Shown here: positions 6,961-10,365 of the stretch, one piece after another
How the letters are laid out: each line of letters opens with the position of its first letter
Numbering within the stretch: the first letter of the stretch is position 1
Assembly (NCBI GenBank): GCA_007116765.1
Contig: SKHV01000146.1
Location: 1-10,365, forward strand
From: Prolixibacteraceae bacterium
Lineage (GTDB): Bacteria; Bacteroidota; Bacteroidia; Bacteroidales; Prolixibacteraceae
DNA: 10,365 bases
Direction: 5' to 3'
Program-made: the position numbers and the translations under genes
Notes under the pieces: model-generated
Database searches by the model: none
Seen by the model: only the letters and a program-made list of their open reading frames with translations
Told to the model about the DNA's origin: nothing

Positions 6961-7629
6961 TTAACCGTCCACAAGTTTACCATCCACTAGTTTATATACT
7001 TTCCCCATTTTCAAGGCCAGTTCCATAGAGTGTGTAACCACTATCAGGGCGGTATTCAATTCTTTGTTGAGTTCGAGCAGTAAATTAGTAAGCAGTTCTG
7101 CATTTTCGTGGTCGAGTGCCCCGGTGGGTTCGTCGGCTAAAATTAACGACGGGCGGTTAATGAGTGCCCTAACTACGGCTGCCCGCTGGCATTCGCCCCC
7201 CGAAAGTTCGGCAGGTTTTTGGAAACGCTGTTCCCAAATGCCGGTGCGTTTCAGCAGTTCTTCGGCACGCTGCTCGGCTTCGTTGTTTTTGCTTTTAAGC
7301 GGAATGGCTGGCACAAGCACGTTTTCCCAAAGTGTACATTGTGGCAAAAGGTGGTGCAATTGAAATACCATACCAATTTTGCGGTTCCGGAAACCGGGCA
7401 ATTCATTGCTGTTCATTTCCATTAGGTTGGCACCTTCGAAAACCGCTGTGCCCGAGTCGGCCTTGTCGAGCGTGCCAATAATGTTAAGCAGCGTGGTTTT
7501 GCCCGAGCCCGATGGGCCAACAATGGCAAGGGTTTCGCCTTTTTCTACGTCGAGGCTTAAGCCGTCAAGTACCGTTCGTACAGTAGAACCCGATGGGTAT
7601 GATTTTGTTATGGATTGAAGTTGTAGCAT
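6961..7629 (-). CDS. ABC transporter ATP-binding protein (LolD/MacB/YbbA group)
   Basis: A 222-residue single nucleotide-binding domain, standard length for the group. Visible motifs in order: Walker A GPSGSGKT (38-45), Q-loop Gln90 in MVFQ, signature LSGGE (142-146), Walker B LILADE with catalytic Glu167, D-loop ALD (171-173) and switch His200 in VVTHS. The signature is followed by CQR where QQR is usual, a mild deviation that leaves key residues intact. The gene ends in three successive in-frame stops (TAA TAA TGA, 6963-6955). It should energise the FtsX-type permease encoded further along the same strand at 6246-2986; such ATPase and permease genes are normally adjacent, but here about 700 bases with a toxin-antitoxin pair lie between them. 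It starts at ATG 7629 with an A/T-rich leader and no Shine-Dalgarno sequence, and is divergent from the sensor gene at 7801. Confidence 0.94.
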   Translation of the reverse strand: MLQLQSITKSYPSGSTVRTVLDGLSLDVEKGETLAIVGPSGSGKTTLLNIIGTLDKADSGTAVFEGANLMEMNSNELPGFRNRKIGMVFQLHHLLPQCTLWENVLVPAIPLKSKNNEAEQRAEELLKRTGIWEQRFQKPAELSGGECQRAAVVRALINRPSLILADEPTGALDHENAELLTNLLLELNKELNTALIVVTHSMELALKMGKVYKLVDGKLVDG

Positions 7630-7800
7630 GTTTATATATGTATTGAAATATTGTGCAATATAATAAAAACAGCGGTTTGATTTTTTTGTTTTTGCAATCT
7701 ATAAGTAGCATTGTGATTGTAAGTAAATTTTGAAATTAAAGTTTCGTTTTGTCAGTTATTAATCATACTTTAACATTCTGAATTCTATCTATATTTTTTG
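7630..7800. promoter_or_regulatory. Divergent intergenic region between the ABC operon and the sensor gene
   Basis: This 171-base, very A/T-rich spacer must hold promoters for both the leftward ABC ATPase gene and the rightward sensor gene. I found no exact TAnnTTTG with a well-spaced TTG on either strand. Near matches are TAAATTTTG at 7724-7732 on the plus strand (one base too many in the spacer) and TATATTG on the minus strand around 7663-7657. The promoter function is inferred from gene orientation rather than from a clear motif. Confidence 0.5.
7648..7661. repeat. Short inverted repeat ATATTG-TG-CAATAT upstream of the ABC ATPase
   Basis: Two perfect 6-base arms separated by TG lie about 19 bases before the ABC ATPase start codon. 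The size suits a binding site for a dimeric regulator overlapping the promoter or leader. In sequence this A/T-rich, a chance palindrome is quite possible. Confidence 0.3.
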
Positions 7801-10365
7801 ATGAGGTGGTTTGTATTTCTATTTTTCGTTTTATTGGGAAACATGTTGTTCGCTGAAGTTACTGACGACAGTTTCATTAATTTCAATACCGGTAATGGTA
7901 GGTTGATGCACAATACCGTAGAAACTGTATTTCGCGATCAGATGGGTTACGTGTGGGTAGGTACCAGTTTTGGACTGAATAGGCTCGACGGTTATAGTAC
8001 TTTATCCTATACTCATGATGAGAATGATCCCGGATCCATATCTAGTAATTTAATCAAAAATGTTTTTGTTGATTCAGAGAACGAACTTTGGGTTGGTACT
8101 CAAGGTGGTGGTTTAAATAGATACCTACGCAGCAACAATACCTTTGAACACTTTATTCCCGATGGTTCGGAGTATAGTATCAATAACATAAATGTTTTAT
8201 CCATTACCGAAGATGGTAATGGCGATATATGGATAGGTACTGCCGCCAAAAGCATTAGCAGGTACGATAAACGAACAGGTTATTTCGAAAATTTTGATCT
8301 TTCGGGTTTCGATTATCTTCAAAGAGGTTTGTCGAATGTGGATAAGCTTTTATACGATGAAGGAACGAAACTGTGGGTAGGAATGAGTCAGGGAGAAGTG
8401 TATAGTTTCGATATTGAGACAAAAGAAGCTAAGCTTTATTCGGTGCCTCCCGGTATCGATTACCGTAATATTGGAGCTATTAGGGATATTGTTCAGTTTC
8501 AAGATAAAATTTTATTTGCTACCTGGTCGGGGACAGTGTATAGTGTGATCCCCGGTGAAAGCGAATTTCTCGAAGTTTTTATTCCTCCGCAGGTTTTTAA
8601 TTCGTCGGTGGTTACCGGTATTGTTGTCGATTTTAGAGAAGATTTGTGGATTAGTACACGGAGTAACGGACTTTTCCGCTTCGACAGCACTTTGAATTTG
8701 CACACACATTATAAGTTTAGTGACTTTCAGCCTAACAGTTTGGCATCGAACGCAATTGTAGATTTACACCTCGACTCGGGTAATAACCTGTGGATTTCAT
8801 TTCTCGACCATGGATTGGGAATGATTTCAATTGGCAGTAAAATGTTTAGTAAGGTATTGAGTAACCATAAAATATCGGGTTTTGCCAATATCTACAGCAT
8901 TGTAAAAGGTGAAGAGGGAAATATATGGTTCGGTTCACGAGGCAATGGCTTGTGGCGTTATAGTCCTTCCGACAAGAGTTATAAGCAATATCTTTCGGAA
9001 CACAATTCAGGCTTGAACAGCAATTTCATAATTTCGTTGTACAAAACAAAAAGAGGAAAACTAATTGTTGGATGCGACGGTGGTTTTATTACTATATTCG
9101 ATCCGCAACGCGAAACATTCAATCAACTTGAGCACGATCCCGATGACTGGAGTAATGCAGTTTTTGCAATCGAAGAAAGCGAGAATCACTACTGGGCAGC
9201 TACTTGGGGTGGAGGAATAAAAAAGGTGGACAAACAAACTTTGAAGTACACTTCAATTAATTTTGATCTCACAGATCAGTACCAAAACAGCATTTTTGAC
9301 TTGAAGCTTGTCGATTCAGTTATGTGGGTTGCCAATGTAGGGCAGGGGCTTATTGCGTACAATATTTACACCGATCAATACAAAGTGTACCGTGAATACG
9401 ATTCGTTAAATGTTTTTCCTTCTGAGCAAATAAATCACATTTTTGTTGAAAACAGCAATTCGTTATGGATTTCGACCGATGGCTCATGGATATACCGCTT
9501 TGAGCCTTCGAGCGAAACCATCACAAGATTTCCCGAAAACTATTCTGTTGAAAAGCAGGTAATTCAATCGACAGTAGTTGATAAGCATGAGAAAGTGTGG
9601 ATTACTACTATAAATGGGATAGAAAAGCTTGGCGAAACCGAAGACGAATACCTTACATTCAGCTTGCACAATGGATTACTGCGTGGTGCATTTAATCAGG
9701 GAGCTGTATATTATGACCAGGACGAAGATCTTATATATGCTGGTGGTGTGGAAGGTGCAGTTTATTTCGACCCCGGAAACATTATTGTTGATTCGCTAGT
9801 AAACGATGTGGTGATTACCGGGTTTGAAATAATGGGGAAAAAAATATTGAATCCTAATTATCGGAACATCAATAAAGCAGCCGATCTGGCCGATACCATT
9901 CATATTTTTCCCGGTGAAAATATTTTTACGTTCTTTTTCTCCTCTATGGATTTTAAGTCCACTCACAAGAGCAAATATTTTTATATGCTTGAAGGGTTTA
10001 ATGCCGATTGGGTTACTGTGCCCTATTCTAATAATTTTGTGCAATATACCAACATCAATCCGGGAGAATACACATTCATGGTTAAGGCCTGTAACAGCGA
10101 TGGTATTTGCAGCGAAAGATACACCTCAATTGTAGTCATTGTTCATCCCGAGTGGTGGCAAACACGATTATTCCGAATAATACTCATTTCTTCACTGGTT
10201 TTGCTTATTTTATTGATGTCGATTTGGAGAAATCAAAGACACGAAAAAGCCAAAAAGAAACTCGAAGTAATGGTAATTAACAGGACACGAGAAATTTCCA
10301 AACAAAAGCAACGCATCGAAAAACAGCACGCAGAACTCGAAAAAGTCAATGAAACCAAAGACAAG
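7801..10365 (+). CDS. Two-component regulator propeller sensor (Reg_prop/Y_Y_Y), probable histidine kinase or hybrid HTCS, 3' end outside window
   Basis: The frame is open for all 855 codons from ATG 7801 to the window edge. Residues 1-18 form a signal peptide (MRWFVFLFFVLLGNMLFA), with cleavage likely after Ala18. The periplasmic part shows repeated (L/I/V)W(V/I)GT-like blade motifs at Trp52, Trp97, Trp144 and Trp192, then around 237, 283, 331, 376, 421, 465, 509, 556, 600 and 645: about 14 blades, fitting two seven-bladed Reg_prop propellers. A Y_Y_Y domain follows at about 716-782, then one TM helix (790-809) and a charged coiled coil whose end (LEKVNETKDK) normally leads straight into a HisKA domain. 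In Bacteroidota such sensors detect extracellular ligands, often oligosaccharides, and control nearby genes. Kinase, receiver and AraC domains are not visible here, so 'hybrid' is inference. No Shine-Dalgarno sequence; ATG 7843 would cut the signal peptide. Confidence 0.9.
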   Translation, partial: MRWFVFLFFVLLGNMLFAEVTDDSFINFNTGNGRLMHNTVETVFRDQMGYVWVGTSFGLNRLDGYSTLSYTHDENDPGSISSNLIKNVFVDSENELWVGTQGGGLNRYLRSNNTFEHFIPDGSEYSINNINVLSITEDGNGDIWIGTAAKSISRYDKRTGYFENFDLSGFDYLQRGLSNVDKLLYDEGTKLWVGMSQGEVYSFDIETKEAKLYSVPPGIDYRNIGAIRDIVQFQDKILFATWSGTVYSVIPGESEFLEVFIPPQVFNSSVVTGIVVDFREDLWISTRSNGLFRFDSTLNLHTHYKFSDFQPNSLASNAIVDLHLDSGNNLWISFLDHGLGMISIGSKMFSKVLSNHKISGFANIYSIVKGEEGNIWFGSRGNGLWRYSPSDKSYKQYLSEHNSGLNSNFIISLYKTKRGKLIVGCDGGFITIFDPQRETFNQLEHDPDDWSNAVFAIEESENHYWAATWGGGIKKVDKQTLKYTSINFDLTDQYQNSIFDLKLVDSVMWVANVGQGLIAYNIYTDQYKVYREYDSLNVFPSEQINHIFVENSNSLWISTDGSWIYRFEPSSETITRFPENYSVEKQVIQSTVVDKHEKVWITTINGIEKLGETEDEYLTFSLHNGLLRGAFNQGAVYYDQDEDLIYAGGVEGAVYFDPGNIIVDSLVNDVVITGFEIMGKKILNPNYRNINKAADLADTIHIFPGENIFTFFFSSMDFKSTHKSKYFYMLEGFNADWVTVPYSNNFVQYTNINPGEYTFMVKACNSDGICSERYTSIVVIVHPEWWQTRLFRIILISSLVLLILLMSIWRNQRHEKAKKKLEVMVINRTREISKQKQRIEKQHAELEKVNETKDK

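Noticed and set aside
7641..7740. Canonical promoter pair for the sensor or the ABC gene
   Set aside because: Only imperfect TAnnTTTG-like matches with badly spaced TTG boxes are present, so no specific promoter was called.
8499..10135. Small frames on both strands inside the propeller sensor gene
   Set aside because: The continuous 855-codon frame with regular blade motifs explains this region fully.

Overview
The window looks like chromosomal DNA of a member of the Bacteroidota, most likely an anaerobic or facultative lineage of the Marinilabiliales/Bacteroidales kind. Evidence: a Reg_prop/Y_Y_Y sensor protein of the type abundant in that phylum, a TAnnTTTG promoter -7 element, mostly weak or absent Shine-Dalgarno sequences, and an Fe-S ATPase cassette typical of anaerobes. 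The genus assignment is inference only. There is no rRNA, tRNA, CRISPR array or insertion sequence that I can see, and no gene-free stretch longer than 171 bases.

Left part (1-2980, + strand): a tight run of four genes. They are the near-complete end of a NifX/NifB-C/Orp-type small protein (its start codon lies left of the window), a DUF89-family metal-dependent phosphatase-like protein, and two adjacent MinD-superfamily P-loop ATPases, each carrying an inserted double [4Fe-4S] ferredoxin domain. This resembles the gene content of 'orange protein' (Orp) loci of anaerobes. It suggests a system that binds or delivers a metal-sulfur cofactor under ATP control; the cargo is unknown.

Middle part (2986-7629, - strand): transcription runs right to left. 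An ABC ATPase of the LolD/MacB/YbbA group (7629-6961) and a large 10-TM FtsX/YbbP-type permease (6246-2986) should form one exporter or lipoprotein/lipid-handling complex. Between them sits a compact, AT-rich toxin-antitoxin pair: a 67-residue antitoxin candidate and a PIN-domain RNase toxin, overlapping by 4 bases. A TATATTTG promoter element and a small inverted repeat precede the antitoxin, so the pair probably has its own promoter and looks like an insertion into a pre-existing ABC operon.

Right part (7801-10365, + strand): the first 855 codons, still open at the window edge, of a secreted-then-membrane-anchored sensor. It has a signal peptide, about 14 beta-propeller blade motifs (two seven-bladed propellers), a Y_Y_Y domain, one TM helix and the start of a coiled coil that normally leads into a histidine kinase. 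It is transcribed divergently from the ABC operon across a 171-base AT-rich spacer. The left operon and the ABC operon converge, with only 5 bases between their stop codons.
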